Assembly (NCBI RefSeq): GCF_022267315.1 | Contig: NZ_JAIKLE010000006.1 | Coordinates: forward strand, 180,855 to 244,854 | Reading direction: 5' to 3' | DNA: 64,000 nucleotides | Origin: Maribellus maritimus | GTDB lineage: Bacteria; Bacteroidota; Bacteroidia; Bacteroidales; Prolixibacteraceae | Part shown: positions 56,787-64,000 of the stretch, piece after piece | Numbering within the stretch: the stretch's first letter is position 1 | How the letters are laid out: each line of letters begins with the position of its first letter | Notes under the pieces: generated by a model | The model's database searches: none | What the model was told of the DNA's origin: nothing | What the model saw: the letters and a program-made list of their open reading frames with translations, nothing else | Made by a program: the position numbers and the translations under genes

Positions 56787-58640
56787 TTATTGAATTGCTT
56801 TTGAAAAAGTTGCGGTTCCTCCAACTACAGGGATGCTTAGGAATGTGGCATCCAAATCAACGGTTAATTTTGTTCCGGGGTTTGGCCAGAGGGTAAAATC
56901 ACGATCGCTGGAAAAGATCATTAATCCGATTTGTTGTCCCGCAGGAATAACCTGATCGTCAGGTTGAAGATTAAAGGTCATCTCGTAAAATTTTCCTTTT
57001 TTTAGCGGTTCACTTTCGGTAAGCGATTTATAATTCTGGGGGTCCGCCCACCCACGGGTGATAATATTATCGGTTATTTTTGCATTTCTGCGGTTATTCC
57101 ATGGAAGTGAAACTAACCAAACCGACAAATTTGCTGCGGGTTTGTTGCTCGCCAAACTGATGGTAATTGAGGTTTCTCCTGAGATATGAATATCTTCAGT
57201 TAAAGTGGGAGTTAGATACAGAAGCCGGTGTTCCGTATTTTCAGCCTGGGCCAGCGTTGAACCACTAAATGAAACGTTATCAACCAGTGTTTCTTTTCCT
57301 TGTTTTGATTTTTTGCTTAGCGTTAAACCGCCGGTTTTTGGAGCGCCTTTCTGCAGGAAGAATTGAACCGGTTTTGCTTCCGGATTTGGATAGTTTTTGT
57401 AAGGAGTAGGATTTGTTCTTTCATCATTTTCTCTAACTATCCAGGCCTTTGAGTCATTTTCCACGCCGTTATCAATTCCAAACAAATAACGGGAAAACCA
57501 ACGGTTCATCATTATCATGGGCGGTTCTCCTCCATGCCCTCCCTGGTGATAAAATATTTGCAGCGGCACTCCTTTTTCTTTTAGTGCTTTGGAAATTCGG
57601 TAACTGTGCTCGGGAACTACGTTCCAGTCGTTAAAAGCATGTGCCATTAAAACAGCGGCTTTTAGTGGTTCCAAATCATTGAGGTAATCGCGGCCGGCCC
57701 AGAAATCGTTATAATCGCCGGAAATACGGTCAAAGTTTCCATACATTTCCTTGTCGCGGATAATACTGTCGCAATACGCACAACGCTCGGGATTTCCACT
57801 GTGAATCCAGTCGTATAAATAGTCGATGTCTTCGCCAAGCCAACCTCCCGGGTGCCGAATCAGTCCATTGGAGCGATAATAATGATAATACGAAGTATTT
57901 GGGGCAACCGGAATAATAGCCTCCAATCCCTCAACCCCTGTTGTTGCTGCTGCCAGCGGAAGGGTTCCGTTGTAGGAAGTGCCAATCATTCCTACTTTTC
58001 CAGTCGTCCAACTGGCTGTCACTTCTTTATTTCCGTCGGGAGTTGTAAAACCTTTTGCCCTGCCGTTCAGCCAGTCGATAACTGCTTTTGGAGCCAGCGA
58101 TTCATTGTCTCCTCCTACGGTTGGACAGCCTTGAGAAAGTCCTGTTCCGGGAGACGAAGAATGAACTACAATAAAACCGCGCGGCACCCAGTCTTTTACA
58201 TGCGATTTTGAAAGGATTGGGCGGTTTACCTTTGCCGTAAATTGTGGAACATGTTCTCTTTTGGGAGGCGTAGTATGCAATTCCTGTTTTACATTCCATA
58301 AATACTTTCTGTCCAGAGACCCGGTTCCGGCGAAATAGGGACTGGTTTCATAAATTACCGGCAGTTTCAAACCTTCAGTTTCTGTTTGTCGTGGGCGGGT
58401 CACATCCACATGCATTCTGTCGCGTTTGCCATCTCCATCTGAATCAAATTCGGTTTCTACCCAAAGGTCTTCACGAATCCAATAATCCGGGTCATTAAAT
58501 TCAGGAACGATTTGGGCTTCTCCGTCTTTGAAAAACGGCCCGACTTTTTCTTTGGTTGTTGAATTTTCATTTTGTGCAAGGGTTGGGATTCCTATCGCAG
58601 CAAAAAGAATGAAAGTTAGAGATTGTAAAAACTGATTCAT
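56787..58640 (-). CDS. S15/CocE family X-Pro dipeptidyl-peptidase-like hydrolase
   Basis: The start is ATG 58640, where a clean signal peptide begins (MNQFLQSLTFILFAAIG, cleavage near TLAQ); the upstream extension to 58739 is not needed. The 617-residue protein has the S15 alpha/beta-hydrolase core with nucleophile Ser in GTSYNGTLPLAAA, WVPRGFIVVHSSSPGTGLS as in PepX, and a His region (YHQGGHGG). A C-terminal jelly-roll domain (about 430-617; VDNVSFSGSTL) is the X-Pro/CocE substrate-binding domain. It cleaves X-Pro dipeptides or ester/amide bonds; PepX-type activity is the better guess given the neighbours. The long spacer to DUF4395 (439 bases) would hold its promoter. Confidence 0.85.
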   Translation of the reverse strand: MNQFLQSLTFILFAAIGIPTLAQNENSTTKEKVGPFFKDGEAQIVPEFNDPDYWIREDLWVETEFDSDGDGKRDRMHVDVTRPRQTETEGLKLPVIYETSPYFAGTGSLDRKYLWNVKQELHTTPPKREHVPQFTAKVNRPILSKSHVKDWVPRGFIVVHSSSPGTGLSQGCPTVGGDNESLAPKAVIDWLNGRAKGFTTPDGNKEVTASWTTGKVGMIGTSYNGTLPLAAATTGVEGLEAIIPVAPNTSYYHYYRSNGLIRHPGGWLGEDIDYLYDWIHSGNPERCAYCDSIIRDKEMYGNFDRISGDYNDFWAGRDYLNDLEPLKAAVLMAHAFNDWNVVPEHSYRISKALKEKGVPLQIFYHQGGHGGEPPMIMMNRWFSRYLFGIDNGVENDSKAWIVRENDERTNPTPYKNYPNPEAKPVQFFLQKGAPKTGGLTLSKKSKQGKETLVDNVSFSGSTLAQAENTEHRLLYLTPTLTEDIHISGETSITISLASNKPAANLSVWLVSLPWNNRRNAKITDNIITRGWADPQNYKSLTESEPLKKGKFYEMTFNLQPDDQVIPAGQQIGLMIFSSDRDFTLWPNPGTKLTVDLDATFLSIPVVGGTATFSKAIQ

Positions 58641-59079
58641 TAAACTGGCAATTTTATGTATAAACAAATTTGTTAAGCCTTTTTTTGTTTGATCAACGTT
58701 ATTTTTTTCAAAAAGAGAAATATTATGTTCAAAAAGCAAAGACTTAAAATGGTTTGATGAAAAAATTAAATTTCATAATGTAATTATAAAAACAAAACTA
58801 AAAGGTATGGTTTGTTTAAAACATGATGAAATTAATGTTTTATATTTTTTAACACAAACTTTTGTTTTGGGTTGGTTAGCTGTCAATATTTTTCAAATTT
58901 TAAAAATATTTCATCAAAATGACATTTTGAGCTTTGGCTTATCTTTTGTTTTCAAAATGATTTCTTTTTCAATTTGTTAATTTTTTGTAAGGAATTCAAC
59001 AACTTTTATTAAAAACATATAATAAAAGACTTTTTTGTATTTAATTTGAAGATGTAATTAATATAGTTGAAAAAGAAAC
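58641..59079. other. 439-base AT-rich intergenic region between the S15 and DUF4395 genes
   Basis: Very AT-rich, with no gene and no clear terminator. It contains the promoters of the divergent S15 and DUF4395 genes. TTAATTTG at about 59041-59048 is near the -7 consensus for the DUF4395 gene but without a good -33 partner. Confidence 0.4.
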
Positions 59080-59517
59080 ATGAGAAGTTTAGTTTGTCCG
59101 ATATCTGATGAAATAGTAAATGAACGCGTTACGAGAGCTAATGCTTTGATTGCTATTTTGTTGGTTGTGGCAGGATTTATTTTCAATTCCGTACTGTTTT
59201 TTATTTTTCTTTTGGCCGATTTTTTTTTGAGGGCGTTTACTGAAGTTAAATACAGCCCGGTCAGTTATATCAGTTCAAGGCTGATAGATGTTATGAATTT
59301 TAGTAAAAAACCCGTAGGGAAAGCTCAAAAAATATTTGCAGCGCGTTTGGGTTTTGTAATGACTTTGGGGATAAGTGTTTTGTTTATGCTGAATTTGGGT
59401 ACAGCAGCACTTGTTGTTAGCGGAATATTGGTGTTTTTTGCGTCGCTTGAGTTTGCACTGGGGATTTGTGTAGGATGTATGATTTATACATATTTAATAC
59501 TACCTTTTTATAAATAA
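59080..59517 (+). CDS. DUF4395 family membrane protein
   Basis: A 145-residue inner-membrane protein with four hydrophobic helices (about 22-39, 41-52, 86-103, 107-140). The N-terminal SLVCPISDEIVNERVTRANA is the DUF4395 signature, with the C-terminal LEFALGICVGCMIY containing a Cys-x-x-Cys pair (C130-x-x-x-C134 spaced) typical of this family. DUF4395 members are often linked to rhodanese or thioredoxin-type sulfur and redox proteins; no such neighbour is present here. A clear terminator follows, so it is monocistronic. Confidence 0.78.
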   Translation: MRSLVCPISDEIVNERVTRANALIAILLVVAGFIFNSVLFFIFLLADFFLRAFTEVKYSPVSYISSRLIDVMNFSKKPVGKAQKIFAARLGFVMTLGISVLFMLNLGTAALVVSGILVFFASLEFALGICVGCMIYTYLILPFYK

Positions 59518-59539
59518 TACAACGTAAATACGGCATGAC

Positions 59540-59576
59540 AAGAGCAGGCATTTGTTGAATCGCCTGCTCTTTTTAT
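59540..59576 (+). terminator. Terminator of the DUF4395 gene
   Basis: A perfect 10-bp stem (AAGAGCAGGC at 59540-59549 with GCCTGCTCTT at 59562-59571) and a 12-base loop followed by TTTT. It starts 23 bases past the stop codon. Confidence 0.85.
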
Positions 59577-59616
59577 AATCAGACTTTTTTTGAAAATTTT
59601 TTATACCCCAATGCTT

Positions 59617-60048
59617 TTACTTTTTTATTCCTTGTTGTATCATTTCGGAATCCGGTAGTGGACCACTCCCGTTATTCCAGCTTGAGCCCAATTTTTTTAT
59701 TCTGAGAGAATAATTTACTGCTGAATCCGGCACCCAAACGGGCATATTTAGGTTCGACTGCATCTCCAATCCAGCAATTGGCATCCTAAATAGATCATAG
59801 GAATCGGATGAAACTTCTGTCGTAATGTTATCATTCTTTTTAAGCGGCGATTCCGGATTGGGCAGCTGATAGTTAAAAACGGAATCATCACCAAACGGAT
59901 CTGTTGGTTTAAAGCCGGGAATTTTTAATATTGAAGTGTCTTGTTTCAACTCCGGTACTGGTTTAAAAAGTTCTTTCGGAGCAAAATCCTGCGCAACGGC
60001 CACGGAAAAAATACCGAGCGTAATTAGAAATGTCAACACTGTTCTCAT
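59617..60048 (-). CDS. Small exported protein of unknown function
   Basis: A 143-residue protein with a clear signal peptide (1-19, SVAVAQ). The mature part is polar and proline-rich (ELFKPVPELKQDTSILKIPG, TDPFGDD, YQLPNPESPLKK), without membrane segments or motifs. It ends in a lysine pair. No family is recognised. It is followed by the DUF4395 terminator region on the opposite strand and preceded by a 451-base spacer; no partner gene is apparent. Confidence 0.6.
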   Translation of the reverse strand: MRTVLTFLITLGIFSVAVAQDFAPKELFKPVPELKQDTSILKIPGFKPTDPFGDDSVFNYQLPNPESPLKKNDNITTEVSSDSYDLFRMPIAGLEMQSNLNMPVWVPDSAVNYSLRIKKLGSSWNNGSGPLPDSEMIQQGIKK

Positions 60049-60499
60049 GGTTACTTTTTTTGTTTTGGTTTTTAAAGTTAAAAAAACAATTTGATGAATA
60101 CCAAAAATTTAACATTTCAATATCACCGGAAATTTTTATTGTATAAATCATTATAATTATCATTCAGTTCGCACCAAATCGAGAAATTTAACAGGGGCTG
60201 CCGCTTGGAAAAATGTTTTCCGTTACTGTAAACAAACTCAACCGGGCAAATGGTATAATTTTCTCCTGCTTTTAAATTTATTCCGTTTATCTTGAAATAT
60301 TTGTTTAAGGAAAGTATTGCGTTTACAAAATAATTCTATCACAATTTTGTATTTCAAATTTAGTCTCTTTTTATGTTACCTTCATGTTCAAAGGAATAGC
60401 TGACTTTTTAAGTTCTTTGAGGGCGTTAGGAATAAAAATAAAATGACACCCAAAGCGATCGGCAGGGCTATAAGCCGGAATTTATTTCCAAAAAAGTCT
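60049..60499. other. 451-base intergenic region without a recognised gene
   Basis: AT-rich spacer between the small exported protein and the LytTR gene, both on the minus strand. On the minus strand a short hydrophobic frame without a start codon begins just after the LytTR stop (reads FRLIALPIALGVILFLFL) and ends within 40 codons; it may be decayed coding sequence. A small hairpin (CGGC/GCCG at about 60463-60479) is present. Confidence 0.35.
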
Positions 60500-61267
60500 T
60501 CACAAAAAGGTTTTTATTTTATTCATTATTTTCATTTCCTGTAATACTGTTTCTTTTCGGCGGCGCGAAATCGATATCGAATCTCCGTTGGAGAGTTGAA
60601 GAATGCCCCCGTCGTTTTTTAAATAACTAACCACGTGTTTTAGGTTTACCAAATGGGTTTTGTGAACACGTAGAAATGAATATTCCTTTAATAAGTCTTC
60701 AAATTCAACCAGCGTTTTGGCTACAAACAAGTGCCGGCTCTCTTTAAAGTAGATGTGTGTATAATTCCCTTCTCCCTGGCACCGTATAATTTTTTCTACC
60801 TCAACAAACTCAATGCGGTCGCTGGTAGGTAACCCAATTCGGGGATTTTGTGGTTGGCTGATGTTGTAGACCAACTCCTTCATCCGTTGGTTCTCCATTT
60901 TTTGCCTTATGCGTTCAACTACCGTTTCAACTGCGGCTTTTAGTTCGTTAATATTTATGGGTTTCAGAATGTAATCGGTAGCTGAAAAACGGATTGCTTT
61001 TATGGCGTAATTATCAAAAGCGGTAACGAAGATTACTTCAAAATGAAAATCTTTAAAATGCTCAAGTAACTGAAATCCGTCAGCCTTTGGCATTTCAATA
61101 TCCAGAAAAACCAAGTCGGGATTATATTTCCTGATGAGCGAAATACCTGATTCTGCTGAATCAGCCTGCCCTAAAAGTTCTATTTCGGGGCAGTACTGAT
61201 TCAGAATACCGGCCAGGTTTTCCCGGCCGTTTTTTTCATCGTCAACTATTATGGATTTTATTTTCAT
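60500..61267 (-). CDS. LytTR-family response regulator
   Basis: A 255-residue two-component regulator. Receiver domain 1-120 with acidic pocket D9-D10 and phosphoacceptor D56 (LVFLDIEMP), the T/K region in FVTAFDNYAIKA (switch Thr and Lys). LytTR DNA-binding domain about 150-250 (EKIIRCQGEGNYTHIYFKE, RVHKTHLVNLKHV, SISRRRKE). It probably binds direct repeats upstream of target genes when phosphorylated by the kinase encoded at the window end. The start lies 3 bases after the barrel gene stop, so both are co-translated. Confidence 0.93.
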   Translation of the reverse strand: MKIKSIIVDDEKNGRENLAGILNQYCPEIELLGQADSAESGISLIRKYNPDLVFLDIEMPKADGFQLLEHFKDFHFEVIFVTAFDNYAIKAIRFSATDYILKPININELKAAVETVVERIRQKMENQRMKELVYNISQPQNPRIGLPTSDRIEFVEVEKIIRCQGEGNYTHIYFKESRHLFVAKTLVEFEDLLKEYSFLRVHKTHLVNLKHVVSYLKNDGGILQLSNGDSISISRRRKETVLQEMKIMNKIKTFL

Positions 61268-61270
61268 TTC

Positions 61271-63754
61271 CTATTGACCTCCTCCTGCACTTGCTCCTTG
61301 TCCGGCGTCGCCACCACTTTTTAAATCGGTATTTTTTATTGAGCGCCGGGCTTTTTTAATCTGTTCCTTCATCTGTCCAATCTGGTACGAAATGTAAACT
61401 CTGAAAGTTCGGTTGTAGTTATAATTCTTCGATTTCCGGTAAAATGTATCGTCTTTCAGGGTACTTGAGAATTCCATTCTCTCTCTGAACGGGTCGCTCA
61501 CCGAGAAATTAACCTGCAGTTTTTTGTCAAAAAATGACTGTGAGAATGAGACACTTGAATAATTGTAACTTGAAGATTCTCCCTGAAGCATGATGGAGGG
61601 TGAATACATTCCACCGTAGACGGAGAAGGTTCCGTTTTCCCAGATATTATATCTCATTGATAATGTCCCGCGGTAACGAAAACCCTCGTTGCTTAGATTT
61701 TGCCCCCCACTGCTTTCCAAAATGGTGTAATATGCACCGATATTTGAGTTAAAACTTAACTTTTTTCCTACTTTAACCATCCCGTAAATATAACCACTGT
61801 AATCCTGATATTTTCCAATATTCTCATAAGTGGTTACACTTACTCCGTCGGGCTGGAGAGTTGTAATTGAGGTAATTGAGTTGTTTTCAAATGCGGAGCT
61901 TAGGTTTAGGTTAAAGTTGAATTTAGGAGAAAATTTACCATAGGTAAAGTTGAAGGTGTGTCTGATTTCTGAGTCGAGTTTTGGATTTCCGTAACGAACA
62001 TTTAAAGGGTCGGAATCGTCGTAAAAAGGATTGAGGTACCAAATTCCCGGACGGGATAAACGTTGCGTATAAGACAGTTTAACGTTTTGTCCGTTTTTAA
62101 GATTTTTGGAAAGCGTAACATAGGGAATAAGGTTAAACATTCGGTTGGTAAAAGTTGTGTCGGAAGTTGAGATAAATACACCGTCGTTTTTTGTAATTTC
62201 TGCCCGTAATCCGGTTTTTATGTTTATTTTTTTTAGTTTGAGAACATAGCCGCCATAAATTCCAACAACGTGCTGGTCGTAATCCAGATCATTGATCCGG
62301 GCTAAATCTCGTTCCCATTCATCAGTATCCTCGTTAAACCTGAAAATATCTGAATTACTTTTATTTTGTCTAAGAATGTATTTTATCCCTGTTTCTATCT
62401 GGTGAACTTTTGTGATTGGGTCATAATAATCCAATTGGAAGGTGTGTTCGCGGCCCACTGCATCGTTTGTGGTTTTTTGTTGGTATGAAGGATAATCAAG
62501 TATTCCGTTAATTACATTTTTATAGTCTGTATTTCGTGGAGAATTGTCGAGCCGGTAGGAAACGGTAAAGGTTTTATCCGGTTTGTCGAACGTACGCTGA
62601 TAATCGATATTTCCCGACAATGATCCAAAGCCATTACTGCTTTTAATTGTATTTTCAAATTGACGTGTAAGATTTCGGTCGGTGTTATAATCATTGGTTA
62701 AACTGTAGCCCGGACTGGAAAAATCTCCTCCGTAGCCAAAAAAAGAAAGACTGATTAAATTCAAGGTGTCAATTTCATAACTGGCCTCACCCATTAAAAA
62801 ATTGTAACGCCCGGTGCTTTTGTTATAGCCTTCGGTTTCAGTGTATCGGTTGGTTGTACTTTGGTAATTTTCACGGTAACTTTCCGATTCACTTTTGGGC
62901 TGAAGATATTTATTGTAATTATAATTTAAAGAGAAACCAAATTTGTTAATTTTCGATGTTGCGTAAAGTCCTCCACTGTATCCTCCGCGTGAATCAATAC
63001 TTCCGCTTCCACGTGCCAGAAATCCTTCAATCTGGTTTTTATTTGTGATAATGTTTATGATTCCGGCTGTTCCTTCAGCTTCGTATTTTGATGAGGGATC
63101 GGTAATCACCTCAATATCTTTTACACTGCTTGCCGGTAAACTTCGTAACACTTCTTTGGGGTTTTGCGAAACCATGGCAGAACTTTTACCATTAATAAGA
63201 ATTTTAAAATTGGAAGAACCTTTCATTTGAATATTATCCTCTCCATCGACCGAAAGAAGAGGTACTTTCCTCAGCATTTCCAATACATTGCTGGTTTTCG
63301 ATTCCGGATCGGTTTCCAGGCTGTAAACAATCTTGTCGGGTTCTGTTCGGATCAAGGGTTTTTGAACGGCCACCGTCACTTCTCCGATTTGTTCAACAGA
63401 ATGTTTCAGGGGAATGGTACCAAGGTCGATTTTGGTAGCAGATTTGTTTAATTTGATTTGTTTTACCTGCATCTGGTAACCAATGGAATGGAAGATTACA
63501 TCGTAGGTGCCAACGGAATCGAGCGAAAATGAAAATTTTCCTGATGCATCGCTGGCCAAACGTTTTATCACACCTTTTTCGGTTTGAATACTTATGGTTA
63601 CGTAGGAAATACCATCGCCGGATACCGAATCGCTTACAACTCCTTTGATTTCAAAATCAAGAGGAGTATCGTTGTTTGAGAACAAAGACAAGGAGCAGAA
63701 GAACACGGCAACAAAAAAGATCGTGCGTTTTAGAGATTGACTAATTTTTTTCAT
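61271..63754 (-). CDS. Outer-membrane barrel protein with CarboxypepD-like N-terminal domain (TonB-receptor-like)
   Basis: An 827-residue protein with a signal peptide (1-27), a carboxypeptidase-regulatory-like beta-sandwich (about 33-115; IKGVVSDSVSGDGISYVTIS), a plug-like region (about 125-235; PDKIVYSLETDPESKTSNVL, SSVKDIEVITDPSSKYEAEG) and a large barrel with the OMP_b-brl_3 family look (SYTQRLSRPGIWYLNPFYDD). It lacks a recognisable TonB box. The tail is glycine-rich (GGDAGQGASAGGGQ). These proteins sit in the outer membrane and may transport or sense peptides or metals. Unusually, the gene lies between the kinase and the LytTR regulator, with the regulator 3 bases downstream. Confidence 0.85.
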   Translation of the reverse strand: MKKISQSLKRTIFFVAVFFCSLSLFSNNDTPLDFEIKGVVSDSVSGDGISYVTISIQTEKGVIKRLASDASGKFSFSLDSVGTYDVIFHSIGYQMQVKQIKLNKSATKIDLGTIPLKHSVEQIGEVTVAVQKPLIRTEPDKIVYSLETDPESKTSNVLEMLRKVPLLSVDGEDNIQMKGSSNFKILINGKSSAMVSQNPKEVLRSLPASSVKDIEVITDPSSKYEAEGTAGIINIITNKNQIEGFLARGSGSIDSRGGYSGGLYATSKINKFGFSLNYNYNKYLQPKSESESYRENYQSTTNRYTETEGYNKSTGRYNFLMGEASYEIDTLNLISLSFFGYGGDFSSPGYSLTNDYNTDRNLTRQFENTIKSSNGFGSLSGNIDYQRTFDKPDKTFTVSYRLDNSPRNTDYKNVINGILDYPSYQQKTTNDAVGREHTFQLDYYDPITKVHQIETGIKYILRQNKSNSDIFRFNEDTDEWERDLARINDLDYDQHVVGIYGGYVLKLKKINIKTGLRAEITKNDGVFISTSDTTFTNRMFNLIPYVTLSKNLKNGQNVKLSYTQRLSRPGIWYLNPFYDDSDPLNVRYGNPKLDSEIRHTFNFTYGKFSPKFNFNLNLSSAFENNSITSITTLQPDGVSVTTYENIGKYQDYSGYIYGMVKVGKKLSFNSNIGAYYTILESSGGQNLSNEGFRYRGTLSMRYNIWENGTFSVYGGMYSPSIMLQGESSSYNYSSVSFSQSFFDKKLQVNFSVSDPFRERMEFSSTLKDDTFYRKSKNYNYNRTFRVYISYQIGQMKEQIKKARRSIKNTDLKSGGDAGQGASAGGGQ

Positions 63755-63905
63755 GGCTTACAATTAATAGTTTATAGTTTTTTTTAGGAGCCGCAAAACT
63801 TAACAACTAAATTGTTAAGAATACAACTGATTTTTCAGTTATCAAAAACTATTCCGTGATTATGTTTATTATTCTGTGATTTTGTTTTTTTAACATTAAA
63901 AAAGT

Positions 63906-64000
63906 TTATTTTTCATCCGGAATCTGAATTTCTACTCGTGTTCCAATATCATTTCCTGTTAAGTCGATGGTTTCCAAATGGTATTTTTCTCCGTGTTTTT
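63906..64000 (-). CDS. C-terminal end of a LytS-type sensor histidine kinase (partial)
   Basis: Only 31 codons are in the window; the gene continues beyond it. The frame reads HGEKYHLETIDLTGNDIG then TRVEIQIPDEK and a stop at 63906-63908. The final G-T-x-V-x-I-x-I-P is the typical end of the HATPase_c domain in LytS/YehU-type kinases, where G-T-x-V follows the last strand. It is in the same orientation as the barrel and LytTR genes with a 151-base gap, fitting a kinase-barrel-regulator unit. Confidence 0.6.
   Translation of the reverse strand, partial: KHGEKYHLETIDLTGNDIGTRVEIQIPDEK

Noticed and set aside
60455..60482. Minus-strand sequence TTCCGGCTTATAGCCCTGCC resembling the 3' end of RNase P RNA
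   Set aside because: The rest of an RNase P RNA would have to lie in what is clearly LytTR coding sequence; only about 20 bases match, so it is chance or a remnant at best.

Overview
The window is a stretch of a Bacteroidota chromosome. The evidence is a SusC/SusD pair with its ECF sigma factor and FecR anti-sigma factor, lipoprotein signals on polysaccharide hydrolases, a LytTR regulator next to a CarboxypepD-type outer-membrane barrel, DUF4974 and OMP_b-brl-type domains, AT-rich spacers and weak Shine-Dalgarno sites. The mix of a B12-dependent ribonucleotide reductase, a cysteate synthase (sulfonolipid precursor) and a GH50-like/GH2/GH30 hydrolase set suggests a marine or sediment member near the Marinilabiliales/Prolixibacteraceae. 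That placement is inference only.

Layout. 0-11 kb: end of an Omp85 barrel gene, an HD phosphohydrolase fused to a PycTM-type (Pycsar effector) membrane domain, a pyruvate-kinase-like protein lacking the C-terminal domain, a GAF protein, two PAP2 phosphatase paralogues, a membrane class III nucleotidyl cyclase, a histidine phosphatase and a barrel protein. 10.8-23.5 kb, all on the minus strand: a carbohydrate-use locus reading sigma, FecR, SusC, SusD, GH78 rhamnosidase, a DoxX-oxidoreductase fusion, a ChbG/YdjC-like deacetylase and an SGNH esterase. 23.8-25.5 kb: cysteate synthase and a convergent DUF3592 protein. 25.7-31.6 kb: a tight four-gene cassette made of a 1274-residue membrane-anchored protein and three small membrane proteins, each with a zinc ribbon; I recognise no described system here and regard it as the most promising unknown. 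31.8-40.3 kb: GH2, GH50-like, GH30 and a convergent GH-A hydrolase, probably for a galactan. 40.4-50.3 kb: housekeeping genes (lycopene cyclase domain protein, waaA, nrdJ, gcvH, tsaE, ald, pulA). 50.4-58.6 kb: four peptidases, three of them of proline-specific families, interrupted by a lone Hcp tube protein. 59-64 kb: DUF4395 protein, a small secreted protein, then LytTR regulator, outer-membrane barrel and the tail of a histidine kinase.

How they work together. The sigma/FecR/SusC set is the usual trans-envelope switch: the N-terminal STN domain of SusC can signal through FecR to release the sigma factor when ligand is bound. GH78, deacetylase and esterase suggest an acetylated rhamnose-containing glycan. 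The 31.8-40.3 kb hydrolases have no SusCD of their own and would depend on transporters elsewhere. No tRNA, rRNA, CRISPR array, insertion sequence or prophage was seen.
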